DNA of 64,000 nucleotides from Acidobacteriota bacterium (GCA_012729555.1 JAAYCX010000097.1:1-64000), one strand, 5' to 3'; positions 54,949 to 63,984 are shown, counted from the first letter of the stretch. Notes: generated from the letters alone by a model not told the origin. A program made the numbers and translations.

Positions 54949-56658
54949 ATGAAGATCCTCCTGGTGGGCAACCCGAACGTGGGGAAGAGCGTCGTGTTTT
55001 CGCGCCTCACGGGGGTCCACGTCCTTTCCTCCAACTACCCCGGGTCCACCGTCAGTTACACCAACGGCTTCATGAAGCTGGGGGAGGAGCAGGTCGAAAT
55101 CACCGACGTTCCGGGCACCTACACCCTGGACCCGACCTGCGAGGCGGAAAAGGTCGCCCGGGAGATGCTGGGGCACGGGGACCTGATCATCGACGTGGTG
55201 GACGCCACCAACCTCGAGCGGAACCTCTACCTGACGCTGCAGCTGCTGGAGCGGAACACCCCGGTGGTGGTGGCGCTCAACGTGTGGGACGACGCCCGGC
55301 ACCATGGGATCGACATCGACCTGGGAAAGCTGGAAGCGGCGCTGGGGGTCCCCGTCATCCCCACCGTGGCGGTCTCCGGCGAGGGAATGAAGCAGCTGGT
55401 GGAGGCGTTGCCGCGCGCCGCGGTCCCCGCCCACCCCGCGCGCTCGAGCGCCGAGCGGTGGATGGCCGTCGGGGAGATCGTCGGGCGCGTGCAGCAGGTG
55501 TCCCACCGACACCACACCTGGAGGGAACGCCTGGCCGACGCCACCCTCCGTCCCGTCTCCGGGGGCCTCATCGCCGCCGCGGTACTGGCCGGGATCTTTG
55601 TCGGGGTCCGGCTCGCCAGCGAAGGCCTCATCGCCCGGGTGATGGACCCGCTCTTCGAGGGGGTCTGGGCCCCGGTGGTCCTCCAGGTCAGCCGGCTCCT
55701 CGGGGGGGGCGGGCTGCTGCACGACATCGTGGTGGGGGACCTCGCCGGGGGAAAGGTCCACTTCGTCGAATCGTTCGGCCTCCTCACCAGCGGGCTCTAC
55801 GTCCCGATCGCCATGGTTTTCCCCTACATCCTCTCCTTTTACCTGGCCCTGGGGCTGCTCGAGGATTCCGGCTACCTGCCGCGCCTGGCGGTCATGCTGG
55901 ATACCCTGATGCACCGGCTGGGGCTGCACGGGTACGCCATCATCCCCACCATGCTCGGTTTCGGATGCAACGTACCCGGGGTCATGGCCACCAGGGTCCT
56001 GGAGAGCCGGCGTGAACGTTTCATCGCGGCCACCCTCATCTCCATAGCCATCCCGTGCGCCTCGCTCCAGGCCATGATCTTCGGCCTGGTCGGCCAGCGG
56101 GGGGGGCGCTACGTGCTGCTCGTCTACGCGGTGCTCTTCCTCGTCTGGATGGGGCTGGGGTTCGTCCTGCGCCGGCTGGTGCGCGGTTTCACCCCCGAAC
56201 TGCTTATCGAGATCCCCCCCTACCGCCTCCCTTCGCCGCGCGCGATCGCGCAGAAACTGTGGGCGCGCGTGCGGGGGTTTTTCGTGGAAGCCATCCCCCT
56301 GGTTCTGGGGGCGGTCCTCGCTGTCAACCTCCTCTATTCCTTCGGCCTCTTCGACGCGATCGCCGACTTCTTCGCCCCGGTGGTGACCACGGTCCTGGGC
56401 CTGCCCAGGGAATCGGTCGCCGCCCTCGCGGTGGGATTCCTGAGGAAGGATGTCGCCCTGGGGATGCTGGCCCCCCTGGGCCTGACAGCGGGGCAACTGG
56501 TGGTCGGGAGCGTGGTGCTGGCGATGTTCTTCCCCTGCATCGCCACCTTCATCGTGCTCCTGAGGGAGATCGGGCTCCGGGGGCTCGCCAAGTCGACCGG
56601 CATCATGCTGGCGGCGACACTGGTGACCGGGGGGATACTGAACCTCCTGCTCGATTGA
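54949..56658 (+). CDS. feoB: Ferrous iron transporter FeoB (short form)
   Basis: 569 residues. N-terminal G domain: G-N-P-N-V-G-K-S, S-N-Y-P-G-S-T and D-V-P-G-T-Y, with the guanine motif region N-V-W-D. The membrane domain has two Gate-type repeats (G-C-N-V-P-G, P-C-A-S-L-Q, then F-P-C-I-A-T-F). It is shorter than the E. coli protein (about 770). Imports Fe(II) under anoxic conditions, which fits the iron-sulfur load of the neighbourhood. Confidence 0.95.
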   Translation: MKILLVGNPNVGKSVVFSRLTGVHVLSSNYPGSTVSYTNGFMKLGEEQVEITDVPGTYTLDPTCEAEKVAREMLGHGDLIIDVVDATNLERNLYLTLQLLERNTPVVVALNVWDDARHHGIDIDLGKLEAALGVPVIPTVAVSGEGMKQLVEALPRAAVPAHPARSSAERWMAVGEIVGRVQQVSHRHHTWRERLADATLRPVSGGLIAAAVLAGIFVGVRLASEGLIARVMDPLFEGVWAPVVLQVSRLLGGGGLLHDIVVGDLAGGKVHFVESFGLLTSGLYVPIAMVFPYILSFYLALGLLEDSGYLPRLAVMLDTLMHRLGLHGYAIIPTMLGFGCNVPGVMATRVLESRRERFIAATLISIAIPCASLQAMIFGLVGQRGGRYVLLVYAVLFLVWMGLGFVLRRLVRGFTPELLIEIPPYRLPSPRAIAQKLWARVRGFFVEAIPLVLGAVLAVNLLYSFGLFDAIADFFAPVVTTVLGLPRESVAALAVGFLRKDVALGMLAPLGLTAGQLVVGSVVLAMFFPCIATFIVLLREIGLRGLAKSTGIMLAATLVTGGILNLLLD

Positions 56659-56695
56659 ACAAGGGCCCGGAACCGGGCGGAAAGGAGCCGACTAA

Positions 56696-57724
56696 ATGGA
56701 ACATGTTCTCCCGGTCATGAGCCACGCCCTGCTGATCACGGGATTCGTGGCCATCATCATGCTGGTCATCGAATATGTCAACGTGATCAGCCAGGGCGCC
56801 TGGCAGGAGAAGCTGTCCAGGCACCGCCTGGGGCAGTACGCGCTGGCGACGCTGCTGGGGCTCACCCCCGGGTGTTTGGGCGCCTTCGCGGTGGTGGCCA
56901 TGTACACCCACCGGCGCCTGACCCTGGGGAGCGTGGTGGCGGCGATGATCGCCACCAGCGGCGACGAATCGTTCGTCATGTTCGCCCTGATCCCCCGCAC
57001 CGCCTTCCTTCTGCACGGGATCCTCTTCCTGGTGGGACTCGCGGCGGGGACCCTGACCGACAAGCTGGCGGGAGCGCGCCTCACCGCGTTCCTCTCCTGC
57101 CGTGAGGATTTCCAGCTCCACTCCGAGGAGCACCGCCGCATGTTTTCCACCGGCCGCTTCCTCGCCGAGTGGAGGAAATGCTCCCCCGCCCGGGGGACCC
57201 TCGCCTTCGCCCTGCTCGGCTTCATGACCCTGGTTTCCCTCGGAAAGATCGGGCCGGAACAGTGGGACTGGGTCCGGGTGACCCTGCTCTTGACCTCGGG
57301 CGTGGGGCTCTTCATCGTGGCGACCGTCCCGGACCATTTCCTGGAGGAACATCTCTGGAAACATGTCGTCCTCCAGCATACCCCCCGCATCTTCTTCTGG
57401 ACGTTCGGCGCCCTCTTCCTCCTGCACCTCATCATTCATTACTGGCGGGTGGGGGAAACGATCCAGGGGAGCCCATGGATCGTCCTGGCGCTCGCCGGCC
57501 TGGTAGGGCTGGTGCCGGAATCGGGCCCCCACCTCATCTTCGTGACCCTCTTCTCCCAGAACCTGGTGCCGTTCGGCACGCTGCTGGCGAGCTCCATCGT
57601 CCAGGACGGGCACGGGATGCTGCCGCTGCTGGCCCACTCGCGCAAGGCCTTCTTCATGGTCAAGCTGATCAACCTGATCGTCGGCCTCGCGGTCGGGGCC
57701 GTCTTCCTGGCGCTCGGGTCCTGA
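56696..57724 (+). CDS. Putative 10-TM heavy-metal/manganese exporter (PF11449-like)
   Basis: 342 residues with about ten membrane helices in two halves. The pattern L-G-L-T-P-G-C-L-G-A-F in the first half and G-L-V-P-E-S-G-P-H-L in the second gives paired conserved Cys/Pro/Gly loops, typical of the family annotated as putative manganese transporter or arsenic efflux. It follows feoB by 37 bases, so it is likely co-transcribed. The metal is not certain. Confidence 0.82.
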   Translation: MEHVLPVMSHALLITGFVAIIMLVIEYVNVISQGAWQEKLSRHRLGQYALATLLGLTPGCLGAFAVVAMYTHRRLTLGSVVAAMIATSGDESFVMFALIPRTAFLLHGILFLVGLAAGTLTDKLAGARLTAFLSCREDFQLHSEEHRRMFSTGRFLAEWRKCSPARGTLAFALLGFMTLVSLGKIGPEQWDWVRVTLLLTSGVGLFIVATVPDHFLEEHLWKHVVLQHTPRIFFWTFGALFLLHLIIHYWRVGETIQGSPWIVLALAGLVGLVPESGPHLIFVTLFSQNLVPFGTLLASSIVQDGHGMLPLLAHSRKAFFMVKLINLIVGLAVGAVFLALGS

Positions 57725-57741
57725 CTCCGGCCGGGCGCCGG

Positions 57742-58743
57742 CTACACCTCGAAGGACAGTTCCCGGAGCACTCCCTCTCCCAGGAGGTCGAGGAGTTCCC
57801 CGTCGTACTCCTCGATCCTGCCGCCGTCGCACAGCGCCGCCAGCTTCGGGTCGATGGGGATCCGCGCCAGCAGCGGAGCCCCTGTCTCGCGCGCGATCTC
57901 CTCGGCGCGGCTGGGGCCGAAGATCTCGATCTTCTTGTCGATCTCGGGGACGTAGAGGTAGCTCATGTTCTCGACCACGCCGAGGAGGCGCTTTTCCATC
58001 TCCGCCACCATGTTGACCGACTTGCGCACGATCATCTCCACCAGGCTCTGCGGGGTGAAGACGACGACGGCGCCCGTGACCGGGAAGGACTGCATCAGGG
58101 TGAGCGGTACGTCGGCCGTGCCCGGGGGAAGATCGACGATCAGGTAATCCAGGTTCCCCCAGAGGACATCCTCGCCGAACTGCTTGATGGTGTTGGCGAT
58201 CAGCGGCCCCCGCCACATGACCGCCACGTCCTCGGCCTCCAGCATGAGGTTGATCGAGATGATCCCGATCCCCGATCCGGACACGACGGGGAGGATGCCG
58301 CTTTCGTCCCCGCCGGGGGGGAGATAGGCGCCGAACATCCTGGGGATGCTAGGCCCCGTGATATCGGCGTCGAGGATCCCCACTTCGTGCCCGCGGCGCC
58401 TGAGTGCGATGGCCAGCAGGCCGGAAACGAGCGATTTCCCCACCCCCCCCTTGCCGCTCATGACGGCGATGATGCGGCCCACCCTGTTCAGCTCCTTCGC
58501 CTTGAAAGCACGGTATTCGACCTCGACCCCGTCGACCCCCTCGAGCGGCTCCAGGGCCTCCCGGACCCGGTCGGCGATCCAGTTCCGCGCGCCCGGGATC
58601 AGCCCGGTCGACGCCAGCAGGACCTTCGCCCTGCCCCCCTCCAGCTCGACGCCACGCACCAATCCCATCGCCCCGATGCCGCGCCCGACGCCCGGCACCA
58701 CGACCCCGTCCAGGCTCCTCAGGATCCGTTCCTCGATTTCCAT
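57742..58743 (-). CDS. Mrp/ApbC-family P-loop ATPase, without the CxxC cluster motif
   Basis: 333 residues from ATG 58743. An N-terminal MIP18/DUF59-like domain (1-85) precedes a MinD-type ATPase with deviant Walker A S-G-K-G-G-V-G-K-S and D-L-P-P-G-T-A-D. Mrp proteins carry Fe-S clusters on a C-x2-C following E-N-M-S. Here that stretch reads E-N-M-S-Y-L-Y-V-P-E-I-D-K-K with no Cys. It may use another ligand or have another role. It ends 17 bases from the convergent metal exporter. Confidence 0.9.
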   Translation of the reverse strand: MEIEERILRSLDGVVVPGVGRGIGAMGLVRGVELEGGRAKVLLASTGLIPGARNWIADRVREALEPLEGVDGVEVEYRAFKAKELNRVGRIIAVMSGKGGVGKSLVSGLLAIALRRRGHEVGILDADITGPSIPRMFGAYLPPGGDESGILPVVSGSGIGIISINLMLEAEDVAVMWRGPLIANTIKQFGEDVLWGNLDYLIVDLPPGTADVPLTLMQSFPVTGAVVVFTPQSLVEMIVRKSVNMVAEMEKRLLGVVENMSYLYVPEIDKKIEIFGPSRAEEIARETGAPLLARIPIDPKLAALCDGGRIEEYDGELLDLLGEGVLRELSFEV

Positions 58744-58763
58744 AAACCCTTCCCTTTCCAATT

Positions 58764-60467
58764 TCAGGCCCGCTGCGGCTTCCAGGAGGCGAAGCGGTCC
58801 AGCGATTCGGTGTCCCCCACGAGGATCAGCTCGTCGTCCTCGTGCAGGATCTCGGAGGGCTCGGGGTTGACCGTCATTCCCCCGTCATGCTTGACGGCGA
58901 TGATGCTGCAGCCGGTCTGCTCGCGGACCGAAAGCTGCAGGAGCGAGCGGTTTTTCAGGCGTCTTCCGGCGCGGGCGACGAAAACACTCACGTTCTCCGA
59001 CAGCATGACCAGGCTTTCCGGCCGGAGGAGGTTGACGATGGTGGAGCTGGTGATGGTCCCGTAGGACATCACCCGGCTGGCGCCGGCGCGGTAGAGGGTC
59101 TTGACGTTCCGGTCCAGGCTGGCCCGGCTGATGATCTGGGCGTCGGGGCGCAACCGGCGGCAGTAGATGGTGAGGAAGACGTTCAGGTCGTCCTCGTGCG
59201 TGGTCACGATGATGGACGGCGTCTGCCCGATCCCCGCCTCCTCCAGCGTTTCACGATCCGCCGCGCTCCCCACGATGACCCGGGCGTTCCCCTTGCGGAT
59301 GTTTCCGCGTTTTTCCACGATCCGGTAATCGATCCCCCGTTCCTCCAGCGTCTCGGCCACCGCCTGGCCCACGCGTCCCCCGCCCAGGATCAGCACCGGC
59401 CCGTCCTGCCGGTCCTGCCGGTCCGGGGGGCGCACCAGCCGCTCGAAACGGCCCAGCTGCTCCGCGGTCCCCGCGAGCACCAGGACCATGGAGCTTTCGA
59501 TACGGGTGTCGGGCGTCGGGAGCCTCAGTTCCCCCTTCCCCCAGAGTCCGACCACGTTCACCCCCACCCGGCTGCGCAGGCGGCTCTCGGCCAGCGTCTG
59601 TCCCCCCAGCGTGGTGGCCGCGGCGGGAACCTCCGCGATCCTGAGCGCGCCGAAGCGCCCGATCACGTTGGGTTCGAGGCTGGTGCCGAGCACGCGCCGC
59701 GCCATCGCCCTCCCCAGCAGCTTGTGGAACTGAAACACGTGGGTGCTGCCGGCCAGCTCGAGGATGTCGAGGGAATCGTCCTGGTCGGCGTTGGTCACCG
59801 TCACGACGTGCTCGCACCGCTCCCGGATGGTGTAGATGATGTTGGTGCTGGCCAGGTCGTTGTTCAGGACGACGACCAGTGCCGCCTGGTGGACCTGCAG
59901 GTCGCGGTAAGTGTCCGGGTTGTTCAGTTCGCCGACGACCACCTGGTAGCCGCGGTCGAACAGTTCGAGCGCCTGCCGGAAATCGGGCACGAGCACCACG
60001 GCGGGGATGCCCAGTTGCCGCAGCCGCCCGACCAGGTTGGCGGCCGAATTGTTGAAATGGGTCAGGATCACGTGGCCGCGGGTCCCGGGGGGGAGCCGGC
60101 GCGGCGCGCGCGCCCGGTTCTGCGCCTCCAGCCACGGGGCGTAGAAGAAGTGGATGAAAGCGAAGGGGAGCACCACCAGGAGGGAAAGGATGCCGCTCAG
60201 GAGGACGACGACGGAGAAGGCGCGCCCCAGATCGCTCGAGAAGGTGATGTCCCCGAACCCCAGGGTCGACATGACCGTGAGCGTCCAGTAGACGCCCGTG
60301 ATCCAGGAATACTGCCGGCCCTCCATCAGCATGAGAGCGTGAAAGGCGGCGCTGTAGAGGATGATGATGGCGGCCAGGAGCCCGAGGTAACGTCCCAGCA
60401 TCCGGAGGTCGCTCTTGCCCCCGGCACCGTGCATCAGGGAAACAGTCTGGGATATCAGGGATTTCAT
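58764..60467 (-). CDS. Two-TM potassium channel with two RCK domains
   Basis: 567 residues. Two membrane helices (about 27-47 and 85-110) flank the pore helix and filter T-L-G-F-G-D (a variant of T-V-G-Y-G-D). Two tandem RCK units follow. The second has an intact V-L-I-L-G-G-G-R-V-G and a TrkA-C domain at the C-terminus. The first reads V-I-L-T-H-F-N-N-S-A-A-N-L, lacking the Gly-rich loop, so it may not bind a dinucleotide. Ligand-gated K+ flow is likely. Confidence 0.9.
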   Translation of the reverse strand: MKSLISQTVSLMHGAGGKSDLRMLGRYLGLLAAIIILYSAAFHALMLMEGRQYSWITGVYWTLTVMSTLGFGDITFSSDLGRAFSVVVLLSGILSLLVVLPFAFIHFFYAPWLEAQNRARAPRRLPPGTRGHVILTHFNNSAANLVGRLRQLGIPAVVLVPDFRQALELFDRGYQVVVGELNNPDTYRDLQVHQAALVVVLNNDLASTNIIYTIRERCEHVVTVTNADQDDSLDILELAGSTHVFQFHKLLGRAMARRVLGTSLEPNVIGRFGALRIAEVPAAATTLGGQTLAESRLRSRVGVNVVGLWGKGELRLPTPDTRIESSMVLVLAGTAEQLGRFERLVRPPDRQDRQDGPVLILGGGRVGQAVAETLEERGIDYRIVEKRGNIRKGNARVIVGSAADRETLEEAGIGQTPSIIVTTHEDDLNVFLTIYCRRLRPDAQIISRASLDRNVKTLYRAGASRVMSYGTITSSTIVNLLRPESLVMLSENVSVFVARAGRRLKNRSLLQLSVREQTGCSIIAVKHDGGMTVNPEPSEILHEDDELILVGDTESLDRFASWKPQRA

Positions 60468-60489
60468 GTCCTGTCCCCGGTCGGGCGCG

Positions 60490-60834
60490 TCATCGTCCGG
60501 GCTGCGCCCCCCCCTCCGGCTCTTCGGCGCCGAGAATCTCTTCCGCCCAGTACAGGGCGTCCATCATCATCGGCAGCCCGATCGCGGTCGGTGCCAGCAG
60601 GATGGCGTGGCGGATCTCCCCGGGCGCCACCCCCAGGTCCAGGGCCTTGCGCACCTGGGACTTGACCGAGCCTTCGGCGTTGCTCCCTATGGCGATGCCT
60701 AGTTTGATCAGCACCCGTTCCCGGTCGCCCAGGGGGCCCGCCCGGTGGCACGCTCCCGCGTATTCCTCGTAGGCCCTGGCGACGGCCGGATAACGCCGCA
60801 CGAACTTCCAGAATTTCTCCGGTACCTTGCTCAT
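60490..60834 (-). CDS. Carboxymuconolactone decarboxylase/AhpD-like protein lacking the Cys pair
   Basis: 114 residues, all-helical CMD fold (F-W-K-F-V-R-R-Y-P, K-L-G-I-A-I-G-S, P-G-E-I-R-H-A-I-L-L-A). The redox motif C-x2-C-x3-H of AhpD-type members is replaced by A-E-G-S-V-K-S-Q. The peroxide/disulfide activity is therefore unlikely; a CMD-type or scaffolding role is possible. It lies 22 bases upstream of the K+ channel gene on the same strand, possibly co-transcribed with it. Confidence 0.82.
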   Translation of the reverse strand: MSKVPEKFWKFVRRYPAVARAYEEYAGACHRAGPLGDRERVLIKLGIAIGSNAEGSVKSQVRKALDLGVAPGEIRHAILLAPTAIGLPMMMDALYWAEEILGAEEPEGGAQPGR

Positions 60835-60878
60835 CCCGATCTCCTGCCGAAGGCGCGGCCGTGAAGACGGCCGGCGGG

Positions 60879-61196
60879 TTATTCCGCGGTCACGGCCGTG
60901 CCGCTCGCGCTCACCATCAGCATCGTCCCCTTGCCGATGGTCTCGTAATCCAGGTCGACGCCGACCACGGCGTTGGCCCCGAGCCGCGCGGCCTCCCCCT
61001 CCATCTCCCTGAGGGCGATCTCCTTCGCCTTGCGCAGTTCCTGTTCGTAGGCGGCGGAGCGGCCGCCGACGATGTCGCGGATCCCTGCAAAGAGATCCTG
61101 GAAGATGTTGGCGCCCAGGATCGCCTCGCCGCTGACCAGGCCGTGATACTTCAGAATTTTCTTCCCCTCCAGAGACGGAGTCGTCACCGTAAGCAT
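60879..61196 (-). CDS. YbjQ-family heavy-metal-binding-domain protein (UPF0145)
   Basis: 105 residues from ATG 61196. The family pattern [12 protein letters not shown], then [23 protein letters not shown] is clear. It forms a pentameric dodecin-like beta-barrel in structural studies of relatives; the function is unknown. Driven by the extended -10 at 61221-61229. Confidence 0.9.
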   Translation of the reverse strand: MLTVTTPSLEGKKILKYHGLVSGEAILGANIFQDLFAGIRDIVGGRSAAYEQELRKAKEIALREMEGEAARLGANAVVGVDLDYETIGKGTMLMVSASGTAVTAE

Positions 61197-61220
61197 GGGT
61201 CCCCCCTTTCTTGACCAGCT

Positions 61221-61229
61221 ACTATACCA
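61221..61229 (-). promoter_or_regulatory. Extended -10 promoter of the YbjQ gene
   Basis: On the minus strand TGGTATAGT (61229-61221), 25 bases before the ATG at 61196. The -35 region is poor, as expected for an extended -10 promoter. Confidence 0.55.
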
Positions 61230-61451
61230 CCCGGGAGGGGGAATCGGGTTGAAGTTGAACAAAAACAGGGATGCCGGGAAGGAAACTGCGGAAGGGCCGG
61301 GGTCGCTCAGAGCCCCATGCTCTGCCGGCCCTCCGCTCTCCAATGGCTAGAGATGGCACCATATTACATCAGACATAATCGGAAAACTAGTTATTTTTTG
61401 TTAATTTTTGTTATCTCCGCCCGGAGATCCAGGCGGCCATGACAGGAGCCC

Positions 61452-61504
61452 AAAAAAGAACGGCCGCGGGATGCGGAGGCTCACGCCCCCGCCCCCCGCG
61501 GCCG
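61452..61504 (-). terminator. Intrinsic terminator of the TonB-dependent receptor
   Basis: On the minus strand a 10-bp stem, CGGCCGCGGG with CCCGCGGCCG (61461-61470 and 61495-61504), is followed by a T-rich run (A-run at 61452-61457). Confidence 0.75.
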
Positions 61505-61526
61505 GCCGTCCGTCATCGCGGCCGAA

Positions 61527-63923
61527 TCAGAACTTGTAGCGCATGTTGAAATACCAGTTACGGCCGGCTTCCGGGTAGCCCGGGGTGTAGTAGTAGTTCC
61601 GGTCGAAAAGGTTCTTCAGCCCGACCTGCAGCGACATCCCGCCGTAGATGGGCGCCACCGCCCCGAGGTCCACGGTGCCGAAGGATGTGGAGTTGATCGG
61701 GGGGGCGACCCGCGGCGTTTCGGGATCGCCGTCATGATCGACGCTGTCGTTGGTGTCCTGCATGTGAAGCCCCCCTTCGAACCGCCAGGTCCCCAGCAGC
61801 AGGATGTCGAGCGGCAGGTTGAGGGCCGCGTTGGCGATGAGCTTGTGCTTGGGGAGGGTGGGCAGGATCATGTAGTCGGGGTCGAACAGCTGGATATCGG
61901 GACTGATGGTGATGCTGCGCTCGAGGTAGCTGTAGCTCCCGTCCAGGGTCAGGCGCGAAAAGGGGGTGCTGCGGAGGCTCACCTCCACCCCGTAGTGATC
62001 CTCTTCGGCCACGTTGGCGAACTGCTCGCAGGCGCCCGGGACGTCGCTGTCCCAGCAGAACTCGCCCGGGTCGGCGACGAAGACGTCATTGATGGCGTCC
62101 CGCATGTCGCTGCGGAAGAACTCGACCTGTCCCATGGTTTTCGACGAAAAGACGTGGGACCAGCCGAAATTCCAGTTGCGGCTGTGTTCGGGATCGAGGT
62201 CGGGGTTGGGCAGCCTCTGCCCCAGGCCCGCGGTGTAGAGCTCCTTCATCAGCGGGAAACGGCCCCGGTCGGAGAAGGTGGCGAACAGCTTGTCGTTCTG
62301 GGTGAAGCTGTAGGAAAGCGAGACCTGGGGGCTGAAGACCCAGGCGTCGGGCGTACAGCCCGCGAAGCTGTCGTTGTCCGGGTTGGACTCGCAGATGATG
62401 GGCCGGGTCGACAGTTCGTCGTCGGTCAGTTCCATCGTCTGCAGCCCCTTCAGGTGATCGACGTTGAAGCCGACGATGGCCTGCACCTTGGGGGTGATCG
62501 TGATCACGTCCTGGAACCCGAAGGAGAAGGTCTGGATCCGGTCCAGCGTGGTGGCGGTCCGGAAGGGGACCAGGTCGGTGGACTTGTGCGTGTCGTCCTT
62601 GAAGAAGAAGGAGGCGCTGATGTTGTTGCGCGGCAGGAGCCGGGTATTGAACTCGGCCGAGGCGCCGCCGGCGTGGTCGTCATAGACGGAGAAGAAGGCG
62701 TACCTTCGCGTCAACGTCGTGTAGGTGTCGTCGTCGTAGCTCCCCAGCGAATTCTTGAACTGGTCGTAGTAGAGGCGCAGCTTGATGGAGCTCGCGTCGC
62801 CGATCCCGGTGTTGGTGATGACGTAGTAGCTGGTCTTGTTCCATTCCGGCCATCTCCAGTAGCGGTTGCGGGCGTTGGCCCCGTAGCCGGTGTAGAGCGG
62901 CTGCCCCTTCTCCCCCTTCTGGTTGATGTAGCTGAAGACGTACTGGTCCTCGCCCCGCGGGGTGAAACCGATGCGGCCGCTGTACTTGGCGTCGCGCGAA
63001 TCGGAATGGTTGAGCTTATAGTCGGGCTGGTTGGGCGCCGGCGCCGCAAAATCGCCCGAAAGGGGGATGTAGTCCTTCTGGTTCCAGTCGAGCGAGCCCT
63101 GGAGGTAGAACTTTTCCCAGCGGGAGCCGAGGCGCATCGAGGCCAGCAGGGCGTCCCCGGAGCCGGTCCCGATCATGGCCTCCCCGTCGAGCTTGTCCTC
63201 CGGCTGCTTGGTCACCAGGTTGATCGACCCGCCGAGGTTGTTGGCCCCCATCAGGGGGGAGGAGTACCCCTTGGCCACCTGGATCTCGGAGATGTCGCCG
63301 GTCAGGAAACGGCTGAAATCGAGGGTCCCGTCATAGGGCACCTGGATCGGGATGCCATCGAGGTAGAGGGGGATCTGCCCGCGGTTGGAAAAGCCGCGCA
63401 GGCGGATCTGGGCCTCGTTCCGGTTGGCGCTCCGGTCGAGCGACACCCCGGGCACGTAATCGAGCGCCGTCCCCACGTTGGTCAGGTTGAGCTGCTCCAG
63501 CTTCTCCTGGTCGACGCTCTCGGCGATCGGGGAGAGGGGGGAGGCCTCGGAAGTCACGCTCACCGTGGTGACGCCGAGCTGGAAGGGGCGGGCAGGGTCT
63601 TCGGCGAGGATGGCCGTCACCGCCGTCTTCAGGTCCGTGACCTGGCTCCGCAGCGCGGCCGCGTCCCAGGGGCGGGCCGGGGCGGCCTGGAGAGTCACCG
63701 CCGTCTCGGGGTGCATCCGGATCCAGAGCTCCACCGCGGAGCGGATCTGTTCGATCCCGTCGGCCTCCCGCGCCAGGTCTTCATCGGCGACCCGTTCGAG
63801 ATAGTTGAGGTCCTGCACCCAGGTCATGAACTGCTTGGTCTGCGCCTGGAGACCGCCCCCCGCCGCGAGGACGAGCAGGCACGCGAGCACCAGGCAGGAT
63901 CCCATCTTCATTTTAAGACTCAT
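61527..63923 (-). CDS. TonB-dependent outer-membrane receptor with N-terminal helical extension
   Basis: 798 residues from ATG 63923 (SD AGGAGAG). Signal peptide 1-28. Residues 29-115 are a helical, charged extension of unknown type where many homologues have a carboxypeptidase-like domain or nothing. A TonB-box-like stretch (V-T-T-V-S-V-T-S-E, 118-126) precedes the plug (about 145-250; I-R-L-R-G-F-S-N-R-G, G-G-S-I-N-L-V-T) and a 22-strand barrel ending in Phe (N-M-R-Y-K-F). Substrate could be an iron chelate, cobalamin or sugar; nothing decides. Inverted repeats at 63944-63984 may regulate it. Confidence 0.93.
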   Translation of the reverse strand: MSLKMKMGSCLVLACLLVLAAGGGLQAQTKQFMTWVQDLNYLERVADEDLAREADGIEQIRSAVELWIRMHPETAVTLQAAPARPWDAAALRSQVTDLKTAVTAILAEDPARPFQLGVTTVSVTSEASPLSPIAESVDQEKLEQLNLTNVGTALDYVPGVSLDRSANRNEAQIRLRGFSNRGQIPLYLDGIPIQVPYDGTLDFSRFLTGDISEIQVAKGYSSPLMGANNLGGSINLVTKQPEDKLDGEAMIGTGSGDALLASMRLGSRWEKFYLQGSLDWNQKDYIPLSGDFAAPAPNQPDYKLNHSDSRDAKYSGRIGFTPRGEDQYVFSYINQKGEKGQPLYTGYGANARNRYWRWPEWNKTSYYVITNTGIGDASSIKLRLYYDQFKNSLGSYDDDTYTTLTRRYAFFSVYDDHAGGASAEFNTRLLPRNNISASFFFKDDTHKSTDLVPFRTATTLDRIQTFSFGFQDVITITPKVQAIVGFNVDHLKGLQTMELTDDELSTRPIICESNPDNDSFAGCTPDAWVFSPQVSLSYSFTQNDKLFATFSDRGRFPLMKELYTAGLGQRLPNPDLDPEHSRNWNFGWSHVFSSKTMGQVEFFRSDMRDAINDVFVADPGEFCWDSDVPGACEQFANVAEEDHYGVEVSLRSTPFSRLTLDGSYSYLERSITISPDIQLFDPDYMILPTLPKHKLIANAALNLPLDILLLGTWRFEGGLHMQDTNDSVDHDGDPETPRVAPPINSTSFGTVDLGAVAPIYGGMSLQVGLKNLFDRNYYYTPGYPEAGRNWYFNMRYKF

Positions 63924-63943
63924 TGTGGACTCTCCTAATTATC

Positions 63944-63984
63944 GGTTTTGCTTACACAAAACCACAATTAATAACAAATTATTA
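63944..63984. promoter_or_regulatory. Two perfect inverted repeats upstream of the TonB receptor
   Basis: GGTTTTG-6-CAAAACC (63944-63963) and TAATAA-4-TTATTA (63969-63984), in an AT-rich stretch just before the receptor's SD. They are candidate operators or a 5' hairpin. Neither is a clear Fur box. Confidence 0.5.

Larger units (their letters stand above)
61197..61526. other. Intergenic region between YbjQ and the TonB receptor
   Basis: 330 bases with no gene. It holds the YbjQ extended -10 (61221-61229), a notably AT-rich stretch at about 61360-61430, and the receptor's terminator (61452-61504). The AT-rich patch stands out in this GC-rich window; no function is assigned. Confidence 0.5.
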
